From contig JAHJQV010000004.1 in the NCBI GenBank assembly GCA_018819105.1, positions 62,001 through 126,000 of the forward strand: a stretch of 64,000 bases of DNA, read 5' to 3'. The translations under genes and the position numbers were made by a program. Origin of the DNA: Gammaproteobacteria bacterium. Its GTDB lineage: Bacteria; Pseudomonadota; Gammaproteobacteria; Xanthomonadales; Wenzhouxiangellaceae. Positions 1 through 8,711 of this stretch are shown here, piece after piece (the stretch's first letter is position 1; each line of letters begins with the position of its first letter). The notes under the pieces are model-generated. The model made no database searches and was not told the DNA's origin. It was given only the letters and a program-made list of their open reading frames with translations.

Positions 1-159
1 TTTCAAACCTGTGTTAGGCTGATCGCAACAATGAAATATCAAGTTAATTCATTGTTAAATCAATGCTTTGCATTGGTTTTACTGTCACCATCGCGATTCC
101 GTGATGGATCAGAGTTGTTCAACTCGTTCTATCAATCATTCATATCACAAGGAGCAAGC

Positions 160-519
160 ATGACATATTTCAACAAACTTATTGCAATGTTCGCCACCCT
201 GCTGTTGCTGCTGTCGAGCAGCCTTTCAGCTCAGCAGTCCATGCCCCAGGATGCTGCGCCGCCTGCGGAAGTGCCAGTGGAAAAACTGGAAAAATTTGTC
301 GACGCGCAGAAGTCCATTCTGGACATCCAGAAAAAATACAGCAACAAGATGGAAAACACCGACGACCAGAAGCAATCCGAGCAGTTGCGGCAACAGGCCA
401 ATCAGGAAATGGTGGTGGCGGTGGAAGAGGCCGGGCTGGATGTCGATTCCTACAATCAGATTGCCATGGCCGTGCGGGCTGATCCGGAACTGCAAAAACA
501 GCTTGAAGACATGAACTGA
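160..519 (+). CDS. DUF4168-domain exported protein
   Basis: A 119-residue protein. The ATG at 160 is preceded by a good ribosome site (AAGGAG, 6 bases away); an upstream in-frame ATG at 31 gives a non-signal-like extension, so I prefer 160. Residues 1-23 form a signal peptide ending SLSAQQ. The rest is charged and helical, with the acidic/amphipathic spacing of DUF4168, a family of small periplasmic proteins with no assigned biochemistry. Family assignment is from memory of its pattern (a KFVDAQ-like helix, then an AVRADPELQ-like C-terminal segment). It stands alone: the next genes are on the other strand. No function can be inferred beyond the envelope location. Confidence 0.8.
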   Translation: MTYFNKLIAMFATLLLLLSSSLSAQQSMPQDAAPPAEVPVEKLEKFVDAQKSILDIQKKYSNKMENTDDQKQSEQLRQQANQEMVVAVEEAGLDVDSYNQIAMAVRADPELQKQLEDMN

Positions 520-649
520 GTGCCTGGAATTCGTGCTCAGGCCCAAGGCATAAGCTGACTCAAGCTGGCATGAGCCACGAAAGCCAGCATCGGCAGCCGT
601 CGGGTCTCCCGGCGGCTCGTCGCGCATCATAGCACAGCGCGACCCGGCA

Positions 650-1462
650 TCATTGTGAGGTTGCAGAATCACTGAACTGGTCTGCCAGGCGATCAATCTG
701 TCCGCCCAGCACCGCATCCACCACCGGTGCCAGCGCCAGCAGATCTGCATCAGAGACACCGGCAACGAAATACTTCCAGTGCACCACCGTCTCACGTTCG
801 CTACTGGCAGCCAGCGACCAGATCATGGTGCCATGCAGACCGAGCTCTTGCAATGGACCCAGTCCGCCCTGCATGATTACTTTGTCGCCCTTACTAATAC
901 CTGCACAAGTATTGCCTCACTCAGGGCTACGGACGGATTCGCCTGCCAGGCAAAGTGGCGAAGGCATAGTCATTCTACGTCGAGCCGCTTTAACACCGCA
1001 GGCGGATGCGTCCGTCGCCCCCAGCGGGCTTGCCTCACGGCATGCGTGGTCTGCGTTCTCGCTGCTTGCAGTAGTCCTGCTACAGCTGCGCAGCGACGCC
1101 TTGCCACACACGACGTGAGACAAGCTGAATGTGGTAATACTTGTGCAGGTATTAGTAAGCCAACTCTTGACATCCAGATGGCGCACCAGGTTGTCGCCCC
1201 ATGCCTCGCACAGACAGTCGCGGTCCAGCCGGAGATTGCCGGCATCGCCGGAAAAACTGTGATCGGCATCCCACCATGATGACAGCCCCGCAGTCATCCG
1301 ACTGAACACCGCAGTGGTGTTGGCAGGCAGCGTGCGTTGCTGAGCGATGATGAAGCCGTCGCTGCGGCTGACCAGCAACTCGGCACTGGCGACCTGTGCA
1401 GCAAACAGCATGGTCGCGCCCAAACCGGCATATGTACGCAGCCCTGCCTGGTGGCTGATCAT
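650..1462 (-). pseudogene. SRPBCC-family protein gene split by an inverted-repeat element
   Basis: The 5' part (1462 to 1160) encodes a signal peptide and the first half of an SRPBCC fold (AELLVSRSDGF..., then GLSSWWDADHSFSGDAGN and CEAWGDNLVRHLDVKSW). The 3' part (889 to 650) continues in the same frame with GDKVIMQGGLGPLQELGLHG and the C-terminal helix. Both halves match the usual order of this START-like ligand-binding family, in which an LxGxLGPLQ segment follows the mid-domain strand. Between them lies a 270-bp element bringing an in-frame TGA at 917-919, so no full product is expected. The ATG at 1462 overlaps the TGA of the upstream DUF302 gene (ATGA), indicating translational coupling. 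Without the element the protein would be about 180 residues. Function unknown. Confidence 0.8.
890..1159. mobile_element. MITE-like element with 24-bp perfect terminal inverted repeats
   Basis: The ends, 890-913 and 1136-1159, are perfect 24-bp inverted repeats; the outer end reads CTTACTAATACCTGCACAAG inwards. The 222-bp interior has no credible gene. It interrupts the SRPBCC gene. The flanks are GG on both sides (minus-strand reading), but removing exactly the 270 bp restores the reading frame while removing 272 bp does not, so the target duplication is unclear. No transposase lies in the window. It is unlike the other two inverted-repeat elements here in both ends and flanking bases. Confidence 0.75.
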
Positions 1463-1992
1463 GGCAGTGGTGCCGAGGACACTGCCGCGCGAGCGAAGGC
1501 GGACAGTGCAGCCGTCACCTTTTCCAGCACCTCGTCGCAGCCTTCGATGCCGTGCCGCCAACGCAGGAATTCCGGGTCGTTGTAGGCAAGCCAGACATCG
1601 CCCTGCGCATCCTCCCAGACCAGCATTTTCTGCGGCAGATCGATCGCCACCGACTGACTGCACTGCATCAGCGGCGTGCCCACGGCCGGATTGCCAAACA
1701 TGACCACATGGGTGGGACGCAGCGACAGATCGACACTGTCGGCACCGGCGGCGTGATCGATCTCGGCAAACAGACGCATGCCTTTGGCCTGCAGATGCTG
1801 CTGCAATCGCGCCACCGTGGTGGCCACATCGTGTGCACTGCGCAGACTGACCAGACCGCTGTCATGCGCCGTGGCGATGCCAGCAAACGGCAGCAGAGAC
1901 AACCACAGCAGGCAGCGCATTGCCAGGCGAGACCAGACTGATGACCCTCCTGGTGAAGTGGAATGTTGACCTATGCATTGATTCTTGATCAT
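1459..1992 (-). CDS. DUF302-domain exported protein
   Basis: A 177-residue protein starting at the ATG at 1992, which sits 5 bases after a strong AGGAGG-type ribosome site (GAGGAGGTAAGC); a longer in-frame start at 2031 lacks one. A long N-terminal region with a hydrophobic stretch ending FAGIATAHDSG marks export. The remaining ~130 residues match DUF302: a 'TVARLQQHLQAKGMRLFAEI' helix, a DH(AAGA) turn, then MFGNPAVGTPLMQ and LPQKMLVWEDAQGDVWLAYN. The family is a small alpha/beta domain of unknown function, often periplasmic. It is the first gene of a two-gene unit with the broken SRPBCC gene (4-base ATGA overlap). Confidence 0.85.
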   Translation of the reverse strand: MIKNQCIGQHSTSPGGSSVWSRLAMRCLLWLSLLPFAGIATAHDSGLVSLRSAHDVATTVARLQQHLQAKGMRLFAEIDHAAGADSVDLSLRPTHVVMFGNPAVGTPLMQCSQSVAIDLPQKMLVWEDAQGDVWLAYNDPEFLRWRHGIEGCDEVLEKVTAALSAFARAAVSSAPLP

Positions 1993-2179
1993 GCTTACCT
2001 CCTCAGTGAATGTTTGGCGGGACCGATGCATTCATTATATTGCCCCTGACCGTAACATGGGCCTGACCAGCTGCAGCGTCGCCTTGGCTGATTCATTGAT
2101 TTGTTATTGACAGCGACAAACCGCTAAACTGTGGCCCAAGCTCAACACAACAATCAGAGCACAGCTCCAGGACCATTTC

Positions 2180-3709
2180 ATGCACCCAATTTTTCACGTT
2201 GTCTTCCATGCTCGCCAGAAACATTTGCTGGCGATTTTTTCCCTGATCACGCTGCTTGCATACAGCCTGGCTGCGGCCAGCAGCAACAGCAAAATCGCGC
2301 CCTGGGTGCAACAGCAACTGGCCAGCAGTGGCAGTAGCGAGGCCATCCTGCGCATGCAGGCAGGCACCGATCTGGGCGACATCGACCGTGCGGCACCGCG
2401 CTTGCAGCGGCTACAGCAGATCACCGAACTGCTGCAGGCCACGGCCGCATCCAGCCAGTCTGCGGTGCGCCAGTATCTGCGCGACCACAACATTGAACAC
2501 CGCAGCTACTGGATCAACAACAGCATCTGGCTGCGCGCCGATGCTGCCACACTGCAGGCCTTGAGCCAGCGTGATGACATCGCCTATGTGCATGCCAATC
2601 CCGGCGTGGCCGGGGATTTTCCTGCCCGACAGGACTCACAGCCGCTGATCCCGCTGGGTAGCATTGAACCCAGCATCAGCCTGGTCGGCGCACCACTGGT
2701 CTGGGCTGCAGGGCACACCGGCGAGGGCATTGTCATTGGCGGCCAGGATACCGGATACGAATGGGACCACCCGGCGCTGATCAACAGCTATCGGGGCTGG
2801 AACGGCATCGCCGCCGATCACAATTACCACTGGCACGACGCCATCCACACCGGCGGCAGCGACTGTGGTGCCGACTCAACCGAGCCCTGTGACGACAACA
2901 ACCATGGCACCCACACCATGGGCACCATGGTCGGTGACGATGGCGGTAGCAATCAGATTGGCATGGCGCCTGGAGCGAAATGGATCGCCTGCCGCAACAT
3001 GGACGAGGGCAACGGCACCCCGGCCACCTACACCGAATGTTTCCAGTGGTTCATGGCACCCACCGACCTGGCTGGCAACAACCCGGATCCGGCCATGGCA
3101 CCGCACATCATCAACAATTCCTGGGGCTGTCCGCCATCGGAGGGCTGTACCGATCCCACCATCATGCAGACGGTGGTGGAAAATGTCCGTGCTGCGGGCA
3201 TTGTCGTGGTGGTCTCGGCCGGCAATTCCGGCAGCAGCTGCGGCAGTGTGTCCTCTCCGGCAGCAATCTACGACGCCGCCTTTACCGTCGCCAACACCAC
3301 CATCAACGACAGCATCGCCGGCAGCAGCAGCCGTGGACCAGTCACCGTGGACGGTTCCAATCGCATGAAACCGGACATCAGCGCACCAGGCACTTCGATT
3401 CGCTCTTCCATACGCAACGGTGGCTATGCCTCGTTCTCCGGCACCAGCATGGCCGGTCCACACGTGGCCGGGCACCTGGCGCTGCTGCTGTCGGCCAATC
3501 CCGGCCTCATCGGCCAGGTCGATTATCTGGAAAACCTCACCCGCAACACCGCACTGCAACTGACCAGCACACAGGATTGCGGCGGCACTGCAGGACTGGT
3601 GCCCAACAACGTGTTCGGTGCCGGACGCATCCAGAGCGATGTGGCACTGGATGGGCTGCTGCAGGAAGTCATTCGCAGCGACGGCTTCGAACAAGCTGGA
3701 GCACTCTGA
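2180..3709 (+). CDS. Exported S8 family (subtilisin-like) serine protease
   Basis: 509 residues. A hydrophobic signal region lies at ~20-35 (IFSLITLLAYSLAAASS), an I9-like propeptide at ~40-140 (YVHANPGV strand at its end), then the peptidase domain. The triad is visible: Asp190 in GGQDTGYEWDHP, His242 in NNHGTHTMG, Ser423 in SGTSMAGPHVAGH, with an oxyanion Asn in IINNSWG. Several cysteine pairs in the catalytic domain suit an extracellular enzyme. The last residues, IRSDGFEQAGAL, carry a DGFE tail shared with four other exported proteins here. The response-regulator gene begins 10 bp after the stop, so the two are likely co-transcribed. Substrate unknown. Confidence 0.93.
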   Translation: MHPIFHVVFHARQKHLLAIFSLITLLAYSLAAASSNSKIAPWVQQQLASSGSSEAILRMQAGTDLGDIDRAAPRLQRLQQITELLQATAASSQSAVRQYLRDHNIEHRSYWINNSIWLRADAATLQALSQRDDIAYVHANPGVAGDFPARQDSQPLIPLGSIEPSISLVGAPLVWAAGHTGEGIVIGGQDTGYEWDHPALINSYRGWNGIAADHNYHWHDAIHTGGSDCGADSTEPCDDNNHGTHTMGTMVGDDGGSNQIGMAPGAKWIACRNMDEGNGTPATYTECFQWFMAPTDLAGNNPDPAMAPHIINNSWGCPPSEGCTDPTIMQTVVENVRAAGIVVVVSAGNSGSSCGSVSSPAAIYDAAFTVANTTINDSIAGSSSRGPVTVDGSNRMKPDISAPGTSIRSSIRNGGYASFSGTSMAGPHVAGHLALLLSANPGLIGQVDYLENLTRNTALQLTSTQDCGGTAGLVPNNVFGAGRIQSDVALDGLLQEVIRSDGFEQAGAL

Positions 3710-3719
3710 AGCCACGGCG

Positions 3720-4382
3720 ATGGAGCAGATCCTGATCGCCGACGATCATCCGCTGTTTCGCACTGCCCTGCGTGGCAGCCTGCAGCAGATCTATCCGCAG
3801 GCCGGCATCCTGGAAGCGGCCGACATGCCGCAGACGCGCGAAGTGCTGGAGCAGCATCGCGATTGCGAACTGGTGCTGCTGGATCTGCACATGCCGGGCA
3901 GTTACGGTTTCGCCGGGCTGGTTTCTCTGCGCAACCAGTTTCCTGCGGTGGCGACACTGATCATCAGCGCCAACGAGAACACTCAGACCATCCAGCAGGC
4001 CCTGGACTTCGGTGCCCAGGGCTATGTGTCCAAGCGCTCCACACCGGAGGAGATTGCCACCGCGCTGCAGGCGGTTAGCCGCGGCCAGTTATGGATTCCC
4101 CCTGCCATCGCGCGCCAACTGGACGGCTCCAGAACAGCACCACCCAGCATCGCCCAACGGCTGGCACTGCTGACACCGCAGCAGCACCGGGTGCTGGAAC
4201 TGGTGGCTGAGGGCCTGCTCAACAAGCAGATCGCGGACCGGCTCAGCATTCAGGAACGCACGATCAAGGCGCATGTGTCGGCGATACTGGAAAAACTGGA
4301 AGTGCGCAACCGCACCCAGGCCGGGATGGCGCTGCGTCAGCTGGACATCGGCGACCCGGATCAGCAGCATCCGGCGGCATGA
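3720..4382 (+). CDS. crbR: NarL/LuxR-family response regulator, CrbR/ErdR-like
   Basis: 220 residues. Receiver domain ~1-120: acidic pair Asp8/Asp9 in IADDHPLF, phospho-acceptor Asp55 in LVLLDLHMPG, conserved Lys in GYVSKRSTPEE. HTH domain ~150-210: LTPQQHRVLELVAEGLLNKQ then RTIKAHVSAILEKLEVRNRT. The receiver resembles CrbR/ErdR, which in Pseudomonas and Vibrio act with a transporter-fused kinase (CrbS) to activate acetyl-CoA synthetase and ethanol/acetate genes. A CrbS-like kinase lies 4.3 kb downstream on the same strand, supporting the name. The start at 3720 is chosen because it begins at the receiver; a longer in-frame start lies inside the protease gene. The symbol is inferred from resemblance and context. 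Confidence 0.8.
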   Translation: MEQILIADDHPLFRTALRGSLQQIYPQAGILEAADMPQTREVLEQHRDCELVLLDLHMPGSYGFAGLVSLRNQFPAVATLIISANENTQTIQQALDFGAQGYVSKRSTPEEIATALQAVSRGQLWIPPAIARQLDGSRTAPPSIAQRLALLTPQQHRVLELVAEGLLNKQIADRLSIQERTIKAHVSAILEKLEVRNRTQAGMALRQLDIGDPDQQHPAA

Positions 4383-4534
4383 CAATCCAGCGCCGGCAGC
4401 CATGGCAAAAGCTGCAAGCCGAACAATCCGCGTCTGATGCGCAGGCAGTAGCCTAACCTCAGCCTGCTGCTGTGACGCGACTTGCATGCGTCCAGATCAT
4501 GCCTCGCGGCCATGACGCCGCATGGCCTGAATGT

Positions 4535-5839
4535 TCACCAGCCCAGTGAGAACAGCAGCAAGGCCAGCGCCAATCCACCCAGCGGCACGATCACCGTCAA
4601 CGCCCCCATCGGGCCATAGGCCTGGCGATGGCTTTCGCCACAGATGGCACGAATGGTGGTGACCACATAACCATTGTGCGGCAGCGAATCCAGCGCACCG
4701 GATGAAATCGCCACGACGCGATGCAGCTGCTCTGCATCGACCCCTGCCTGCAGATAACCCGGAGCCAGTTCCGGCAGGGCAATGGCCTGCCCCCCGGACG
4801 CCGAACCGGTCAGCGCGGCGATGGCACTGACCGCCACGGCCGCGCCGACCAGCGGATCACCGGGAATACCCGTCATGCTTTCCACCGCCACGGCAAACGC
4901 TGGCGACGCCTTGGCCACGGCACCAAACCCGACCACTGCAGAAGTGTTGCCGATGGCCACCAGTGCGCCCACCGTGCCCTGATGAACGGCCTGGTTCAGC
5001 TGCATGAAATGACGCCAGCTGATCACCAGCGTGGTCAGGCAACCGGCCAGCAACGCCACCAGCAGGGCCGATTCCTGCAACCGGTCATGCAGCGCATAGG
5101 AGGTCGCCAGCACCACCAGCAGGGGCAGCACACCGGCCAGCGGATGCGGCAGCTTCCGCTGCACCAATTGTGGATCGTCATAGCGGGCGCTGAAATGCTC
5201 ACCGCGCTGCTGCGCCCGGCGCAGCATGCTTTGCATCCACCAGTAGCCGGTCACCGCCATCGCCAGCGCAACCACAGCGCTGACCTCCCAGGCAGCATAC
5301 GGCGTGGTGCCGAGGTATTTGATCGGTATCCAGTTCTGAATTTCCGGCGAGCCGGCCGATGTCATGGTGAAGGTGACCGAGCCGAAGCCGATCACACCGG
5401 GGATGAAGCGGCGCGGCAGATCGGCCTGGCGGAACAGCATCAGCGCCAGCGGATAGACCGAAAATGCCACCACAAACAGGCTCACGCCACCATAGGTGAG
5501 CACGGCACAGGCAATGACGATGGCCAGTGGCGCACGCTGGGTGCCGAAGCGCTGCACAATCCAGTTGGCCACACTCTCGGCAGCACCGCAATCTTCCATC
5601 AGCTTGCCGAACAGGGCACCGAGCAGAAAGATGAAGAACCAGGCGGCAACAAACCCGGTGAAGCCATCCATGTAACTGTTCAGAAAATTGCTCTCTGCCG
5701 CCTGCGGGAACACCGCCATGCCGGCACTGAGCGCGACCAGCAAGGCACACAAGGGTGCCGCCAGCAGCAGGTTCATGCCGCGGATGGTCAGCACGATCAG
5801 CAGCGCCAGACCGCCAATCAGCCCCAGCGCGCTCAGCAC
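4535..5839 (-). CDS. GntP-family permease (candidate 3-hydroxybutyrate or related organic acid transporter)
   Basis: 434 residues, almost entirely hydrophobic with ~12 membrane segments. The start is a GTG at 5839 with GGAG five bases upstream. The YGGVSLFVVAFSVYPLALML and FTMTSAGSPEIQNWIP segments are typical of the GntP/COG2610 symporters, a family that includes gluconate carriers and permeases paired with bdhA (as at PA2003-PA2004 in P. aeruginosa, from memory). Here a 3-hydroxybutyrate dehydrogenase gene lies in the same 10-kb island, and the promoter has a palindrome at 5913-5926 that recurs in front of that gene. I therefore infer uptake of 3-hydroxybutyrate or a similar short acid; gluconate or another substrate remains possible. 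Confidence 0.85.
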   Translation of the reverse strand: MLSALGLIGGLALLIVLTIRGMNLLLAAPLCALLVALSAGMAVFPQAAESNFLNSYMDGFTGFVAAWFFIFLLGALFGKLMEDCGAAESVANWIVQRFGTQRAPLAIVIACAVLTYGGVSLFVVAFSVYPLALMLFRQADLPRRFIPGVIGFGSVTFTMTSAGSPEIQNWIPIKYLGTTPYAAWEVSAVVALAMAVTGYWWMQSMLRRAQQRGEHFSARYDDPQLVQRKLPHPLAGVLPLLVVLATSYALHDRLQESALLVALLAGCLTTLVISWRHFMQLNQAVHQGTVGALVAIGNTSAVVGFGAVAKASPAFAVAVESMTGIPGDPLVGAAVAVSAIAALTGSASGGQAIALPELAPGYLQAGVDAEQLHRVVAISSGALDSLPHNGYVVTTIRAICGESHRQAYGPMGALTVIVPLGGLALALLLFSLGW

Positions 5840-5912
5840 AGCAACTCCATTTTCATGTCAGTGGTCCATTGGATTCGCGTTCATCCTGCACCCACAGCGG
5901 CAGTGCTGGAAC

Positions 5913-5926
5913 TGTACCAAGGTACA
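5913..5926. promoter_or_regulatory. Palindromic operator candidate upstream of the GntP permease
   Basis: TGTACCAAGGTACA is a perfect palindrome of 6-bp arms around AA, 74 bp before the permease GTG start. Thirteen bases fit the same pattern (TGTACSAASGTAC) as the site at 14091-14103 between the 3-hydroxybutyrate-oligomer hydrolase and dehydrogenase genes. A common regulator is inferred; its identity is unknown. Confidence 0.5.
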
Positions 5927-5986
5927 AGTTACGCCAGCCATGGCATGACGTACGCTTGCGCTCAACAAAAATTTAACCGTGCCTAG

Positions 5987-6146
5987 GAGCCTGTCGGATT
6001 TGACCGATCGTAGCGAAGGAAAGCTGGTTGGAGTCAGCTTTTTCGATCTTTTGAGGCGAATAGTGAGCCTATTCAACGATGAAGATAGGAGAATCTGGCC
6101 CAATCCGGGTTTTCTGCAGTAGATCAGTGTTAAGTCCGACAGGCTC
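5987..6146. mobile_element. 160-bp MITE-like element with CTAG target duplication
   Basis: Ends read GAGCCTGTCGGATTT at 5987 and its near-perfect complement at 6132-6146 (one mismatch in 15). CTAG occurs immediately outside each end (5983-5986 and 6147-6150), as expected of a 4-bp target duplication. There is no open gene inside. It carries a 7-bp hairpin (6020-6041, AAAGCTG...CAGCTTT) running into five T, which could act as a terminator for rightward transcription. It fills most of the 347-bp gap between the divergent permease and TonB-receptor genes, leaving 40 bp before the receptor start at 6187; apart from the palindrome at 5913 I see nothing else in the gap. Confidence 0.8.
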
Positions 6147-6186
6147 CTAGAGCCCGGCCTGATAGCGTCAAACCATGGAGCCGATC

Positions 6187-8601
6187 ATGATCCGTCCGCG
6201 CAACCTCATCATCACTGGCCTGTTGAGCCTGTCATTGGCCCTTGGCTGTCTGCTGGCGACGCCAGTGCTGGCACAATCCACTGCAGAGGAAGAGACCTCC
6301 AGCGGGGAAACCGACAACGCAGAGGAAGAAGAAAGCGCCTCGCTGGAAGGTCTCACTGTCACCGCGCGCCGGCGTGAGGAAGCGCTGCAGGATGTGCCGA
6401 TCGCGGTCAGCGTGTTCTCCGGCGAGGATCTCAAGGAACTGGGCGCCCAGGACATCACCTATCTGTCGCAGGCGGTGCCCAACACCACACTGGAAATTTC
6501 CCGTGGCACCAACAACACGCTGACGGCTTTCATCCGTGGTGTGGGCCAGCAGGATCCGGTGGCTGGCTTCGAGGCTGGGGTCGGCATTTATCTGGACGAC
6601 GTCTACCTGAACCGCCCCCAGGGCGTGGTGCTGGACATTTATGACGTGCAGCAGATCGAGGTCCTGCGCGGCCCGCAGGGAACACTGTATGGTCGCAACA
6701 CCATCGGTGGCGCGGTCAAATACGTCACCAAACGCCTGGACAACGAAGCCAATGGCCGGTTGCGCACCTCGGTCGGCAGCTTTGGCCAGATTGATGCCAT
6801 CCTCAGTGGTGAACTGCCGCTGAGTGACACCCTGGCCGTGGGTGGCTCGTTCGCCACCTTCAACCGCTCCGGATTTGGCGACAACCTGACCACCGGCAAG
6901 GAAAACTACAACAAGCAGATCATTGCCACTCGCGGCAGCATTGAGTGGACGCCCAGTTCCGAGCTGTTTGTGCGCCTGTCTGGTGACTACCTGCGCGACG
7001 ACTCCAACCCGGTCGGCGGCCACCGCTTTATTCCCGGTCTGCTGTCCGGCGCGCCGGTTCTGGACGATGTGTTTGACACCCGTGGCGGCATCACCGGACC
7101 CAACAATGCCGAATCCTACGGTGCCGCACTGCTGGTGGAATACGACGTCAACCCGAACTGGCTGTTCAAGAGCATCACCTCGTATCGTGCCGACAACAAC
7201 ATCCAGCAGATTGATTTTGACGGCCTGCCGGCGGTGGATGTGGATGTGCCGGTGATTTACGACAACCGTCAGAGCAGCCAGGAATTCCAGCTGCAATACT
7301 CCGGCGATGTGGTCACCGGACTGCTCGGGTTTTATTATCTGGATGCCAACGCCTTCAACGTGTTTGACGTCGTCCTGGGCACCACCGGCGACCTGCTGGG
7401 TCTGCCCGGCCTGAATGCCTTGACGCTGGGTGACGTTGACACCAAGACCTGGGCGCTGTTCAGTGACCTGACCTTTGATCTGGGCCGGCTGTTTGATCTG
7501 GACACGGAGCTGGAACTGGGTGTGGGTGGCCGCTTCACCAGCGACAAGCGTTCGTCCACGGTGTTGCGACAGACGCTGGTCGGCGGCAACTCCTCGTTTT
7601 TCGGCGGCAACGCCGTGCCGATTGCCACCACTTCGGACTTCGCCGGCTCCGAGCGCTTTGAGGATTTCACTCCGCGCGTGACGCTGGCCTGGTCACCGGT
7701 GCGCGAGCACAACCTGTATGGCTCGTTCAGTCAGGGCTTCAAGGGCGGCGGCTTTGATCCGCGCGGTGCGACCACGGCGGCACCGGATTTCAACGGTGAT
7801 GGCGTGGTCGATGACAGCGAGGTATTCGAATTCATGCGCTTTCTGCCGGAGAAGGTGGACACCTATGAAATCGGCCTGAAATCGGTGTTTGCCCAGGGTC
7901 GCATCAGCTCCAACGTGGCACTCTTCTACAGCGATTACAGCAACGTGCAGATTCCCGGCTCGATCGGTGTAGATGGCGACGGCGATGGCATCGCCGAGAC
8001 ATTTGCCGGGGTCACCACCAATGCCGGCGCGGCCGACATCTTCGGGCTGGAATGGGAAGGCAGCGCGCAGTTGGGCACCGACCTGTTTACTGCCGGCGAT
8101 GCGGTGACTGCGGCCTGGGCGCTGGGCTGGATTGATGCCGACTTCAACGAGTTCATCGCCCTGGTGGCCGATCCCGCCACCGGCACCTCGGCACTGGAGG
8201 ATGTGTCCGATCAGCGCGTGTTCCAGAACACCCCGGAATGGACTGCACAGCTGCGTCTGCGCTACGACTCGCAACTGCAGCTGTTTGGCGTGCCCGGCTA
8301 TTTCAGCGCGATTGCCGCCTGGGCCTATCGCAGCAAGACCAACCAGTTCGAAATTCCCTCGCAGTTTCTTGATCAGCCGGCCTACTCGCTGTTCGATCTC
8401 AACCTGCGCTGGGTGACCATGAGCGGCAAATACGAATTCAGCATCCACGGCCGCAACCTGGCGGACAAGGAATACATCGCTTCCGGCCACATCTTCGTCA
8501 CCCCGGATGGCTCTGCCGCAACCCTGGGCCTGGAAGGCGTCGCCAATGGCTTCTTCGGCCCACCACGCACCGTCACCGGCACATTCCAGGTCAACTTCTG
8601 A
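6187..8601 (+). CDS. TonB-dependent outer-membrane receptor
   Basis: 804 residues from the ATG at 6187, chosen because GGAG lies six bases upstream; an in-frame ATG at 6175 overlaps that site. Signal peptide to ~30 (GCLLATPVLAQ), a charged linker, then a TonB box-like LEGLTVTARRREE, plug domain (~60-170, with YLDDVYLNRPQG and EVLRGPQGTLYGRNTIGGAV) and a 22-strand barrel ending ...TVTGTFQVNF with the terminal Phe typical of outer-membrane proteins. It belongs to the large group of iron-complex-type receptors whose substrates are often not siderophores. A MITE sits right upstream, a strong terminator follows, and its neighbours suggest organic acid or polymer scavenging, but the ligand cannot be read from sequence. 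Confidence 0.92.
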   Translation: MIRPRNLIITGLLSLSLALGCLLATPVLAQSTAEEETSSGETDNAEEEESASLEGLTVTARRREEALQDVPIAVSVFSGEDLKELGAQDITYLSQAVPNTTLEISRGTNNTLTAFIRGVGQQDPVAGFEAGVGIYLDDVYLNRPQGVVLDIYDVQQIEVLRGPQGTLYGRNTIGGAVKYVTKRLDNEANGRLRTSVGSFGQIDAILSGELPLSDTLAVGGSFATFNRSGFGDNLTTGKENYNKQIIATRGSIEWTPSSELFVRLSGDYLRDDSNPVGGHRFIPGLLSGAPVLDDVFDTRGGITGPNNAESYGAALLVEYDVNPNWLFKSITSYRADNNIQQIDFDGLPAVDVDVPVIYDNRQSSQEFQLQYSGDVVTGLLGFYYLDANAFNVFDVVLGTTGDLLGLPGLNALTLGDVDTKTWALFSDLTFDLGRLFDLDTELELGVGGRFTSDKRSSTVLRQTLVGGNSSFFGGNAVPIATTSDFAGSERFEDFTPRVTLAWSPVREHNLYGSFSQGFKGGGFDPRGATTAAPDFNGDGVVDDSEVFEFMRFLPEKVDTYEIGLKSVFAQGRISSNVALFYSDYSNVQIPGSIGVDGDGDGIAETFAGVTTNAGAADIFGLEWEGSAQLGTDLFTAGDAVTAAWALGWIDADFNEFIALVADPATGTSALEDVSDQRVFQNTPEWTAQLRLRYDSQLQLFGVPGYFSAIAAWAYRSKTNQFEIPSQFLDQPAYSLFDLNLRWVTMSGKYEFSIHGRNLADKEYIASGHIFVTPDGSAATLGLEGVANGFFGPPRTVTGTFQVNF

Positions 8602-8651
8602 ACCAACGCCAGCAAGTCCGGCAGCAAATCTGGCAAAGCATATGGCAACGA

Positions 8652-8675
8652 GGCATCCACTGGATGCCTTTTTTT
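8652..8675 (+). terminator. Rho-independent terminator of the TonB receptor gene
   Basis: GGCATCC-ACT-GGATGCC forms a perfect 7-bp stem with a 3-base loop, followed by seven T (8669-8675), 50 bp after the receptor stop. It separates the receptor from the kinase gene that starts at 8712. Confidence 0.85.
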
Positions 8676-8711
8676 ATCTGCTACAACAGCGGTAGACGCT
8701 AAACTGAGCCG

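Noticed and set aside
4721-5986. A 421-codon plus-strand open frame opposite the GntP permease
   Set aside because: His/Gln/Arg-rich, no family, and the minus-strand frame encodes a clear permease.
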